DNA of 64,000 nucleotides from G963691885 sp963691885. GTDB taxonomy: Bacteria > Pseudomonadota > Alphaproteobacteria > UBA8366 > Aestuariispiraceae. Below, piece by piece: positions 63,067 through 64,000 of this stretch. How positions within the stretch are numbered: position 1 is the first letter of the stretch; each line of letters opens with the position of its first letter. The stretch spans positions 3,038,001 to 3,102,000 of the forward strand of contig OY829843.1 of NCBI GenBank assembly GCA_963691885.1. Direction: 5' to 3'. The position numbers and the translations under genes were made by a program. Below the pieces are notes generated by a model. That model did no database searches, was not told where the DNA came from, and was given only the letters and a program-made list of their open reading frames with translations.

Positions 63067-64000
63067 ATGGGTTTCCTGAAACGACTATTTACCTGGATTT
63101 TTGTCAGTGTTGGCTTTCTGACTGTTCTGGGGCTTGGTGTGGGTGTTTTCATTGCGGTCAATTACGAACCCGATCCACCCAGTATTCCCGAAAAGTCAGT
63201 GTTGTGGCTGGACCTGAACACGCCAGTAACGGAACGTCCTGAACCCGGCTTGCTTGGAGAGGGTGAGGGGACCGTATTTCGGGATATGATTCTGGCCATC
63301 GACAAAGCAATCGATGATCCACGCATCGAAGGTGTGGCGGCGCAGTTGGGCGGTTCTTCGCTATCCATTGCGCAAGCACAGGAATTGTCCCGTGCGCTGA
63401 TTGAACTGAAAACTGCGGGTAAATCCAGTGTCGCTTTTGCCGAGGATCTCGGGTCTGGCTGGAACGGAACCGTGGACTATATGCTGGCCGCCAGTTTCGG
63501 GGAATTGTGGTTACAGCCATCGGGCGGTGTAGGACTGAGTGGGCTTGCAATTGAAATGCCGTTCTTTCGGGATGCGCTAGATGAATATGGCGTCTCGCCG
63601 CAATTTGAGCAGCGCTACGAATTCAAGGGGGGCGTTGATTCCTATGTTGAGACCGGGATGACCCCGGCGATGCGCGCGTCACTTTCACGCCTGTTGGAAA
63701 GTTGGACCCGCCAGATCGGTTCGGTGATCGTGGACGCTGGTCGTTTGCAGAGCAACTCTGACTTCCTGCGGGTCCTGAATAATGGACCCTATCTGGCGAA
63801 GGACGCCCTGGCGCTGGGTTTGGTCGACAGGCTTGGCTATTGGGACGAGGCCGAAAATGCGATGAACCTGGCCTATCCCGATGTTCCCGAGGAAGACTAT
63901 CAGGATCCTGTGACCTATCTGTGGGCATTGGGGGCGGAAGAGGAAGAAGCGCCAGGAACAAGCATCGCCCTGATCTACGGTGTTGGCGCAATTCTGCCTG
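63067..64000 (+). CDS. sppA: Signal peptide peptidase SppA, 67 kDa type (partial, runs off the right edge)
   Basis: 311 codons are visible from the ATG at 63067. One N-terminal membrane helix (about 9-31, WIFVSVGFLTVLGLGVGVFI) anchors it with the rest in the periplasm. The first S49 domain is seen (IDKAIDDPRIEGVAAQLGG; MLAASFGELWLQPSGGVGL), and the catalytic lysine is likely that in YEFKGGVDSYVE. The second domain with the serine lies beyond the window; it has just begun at SIALIYGVGAILP. It degrades cleaved signal peptides in the membrane. Confidence 0.9.
   Translation, partial: MGFLKRLFTWIFVSVGFLTVLGLGVGVFIAVNYEPDPPSIPEKSVLWLDLNTPVTERPEPGLLGEGEGTVFRDMILAIDKAIDDPRIEGVAAQLGGSSLSIAQAQELSRALIELKTAGKSSVAFAEDLGSGWNGTVDYMLAASFGELWLQPSGGVGLSGLAIEMPFFRDALDEYGVSPQFEQRYEFKGGVDSYVETGMTPAMRASLSRLLESWTRQIGSVIVDAGRLQSNSDFLRVLNNGPYLAKDALALGLVDRLGYWDEAENAMNLAYPDVPEEDYQDPVTYLWALGAEEEEAPGTSIALIYGVGAILP

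Noticed and set aside
1..64000. Mobile elements, prophage, CRISPR arrays, rRNA, replication origin
   Set aside because: No transposase, integrase, phage structural gene, regularly spaced repeat or rRNA-like sequence was seen in any frame.

Overview
The window reads as an ordinary stretch of an alphaproteobacterial chromosome, most like a marine or free-living member of the Rhodospirillales and relatives. Reasons: an ALA synthase (hemA) of the alphaproteobacterial C4 haem route, the Caulobacter-type divK-pleD pair, a DinB polymerase with an N-terminal zinc-ribbon-like extension, a pdxH / dnaJ-like / fabI / aroC neighbourhood, and a full CtrA-type box (TTAA-N7-TTAAC). Genes are tightly packed on both strands. 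I see no insertion sequence, prophage, CRISPR array or rRNA; there is one tRNA gene.

Layout. 1-3.9 kb: a cut-off epoxide-hydrolase-like gene, then a three-gene signalling operon (SUOX-fold exported protein, histidine kinase, response regulator) ending in a bidirectional terminator. 4-10.8 kb: rpsD with its own promoter and a long leader, trmJ, mtnP, then a leftward run dinB / 2-hydroxyacid dehydrogenase / SDR / diguanylate cyclase. 11-13 kb: divK and pleD. 13-22.5 kb: a set suited to methylated amines and amino acids: gamma-butyrobetaine-dioxygenase-like enzyme, MttB-family methyltransferase without pyrrolysine, two overlapping EamA transporters, a PAS protein, a DadA-like oxidase and a dimethylglycine/sarcosine-dehydrogenase-like enzyme. 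23-26 kb: phnCDE phosphonate-type transporter behind a Pho-box-like repeat. 26-28.6 kb: a STAS protein and a three-part kinase/receiver/PP2C protein behind a CtrA box. 28.7-32 kb: dgcN-dgcA (D-glutamate breakdown) and a class V aminotransferase.

32-37.6 kb: two PAS histidine kinases flank a lytic transglycosylase and tRNA-Val; the second kinase has a stop codon inside its ATPase domain. 37.6-44.9 kb: PhoD-like phosphatase, a beta-hydroxyacid dehydrogenase, gamma-glutamyltransferase, LysE exporter, DUF4197 protein, CtpA-type protease, GNAT acetyltransferase. 45-52.6 kb: a class III aminotransferase, hemA, and a four-gene spermidine/putrescine-type ABC transporter. 52.7-64 kb: PadR-like regulator, SDR, cation efflux protein, pdxH, glycine-zipper lipoprotein, DnaJ-like chaperone, YihY/BrkB membrane protein, fabI, aroC, AhpD-like protein, TPR protein and a cut-off sppA.

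The most interesting points are the CtrA-box-driven partner-switching operon at 26.2-28.6 kb, in which the serine kinase and the opposing phosphatase are joined in one chain; the MttB-homologue / betaine-dioxygenase pair at 13-15.8 kb; the cysteine-free SUOX-fold partner of a histidine kinase at 1.1-3.9 kb; the nonsense codon in the kinase at 37.45 kb; and several candidate regulatory sequences (Pho box, rpsD leader peptide, structured leader before the class III aminotransferase).
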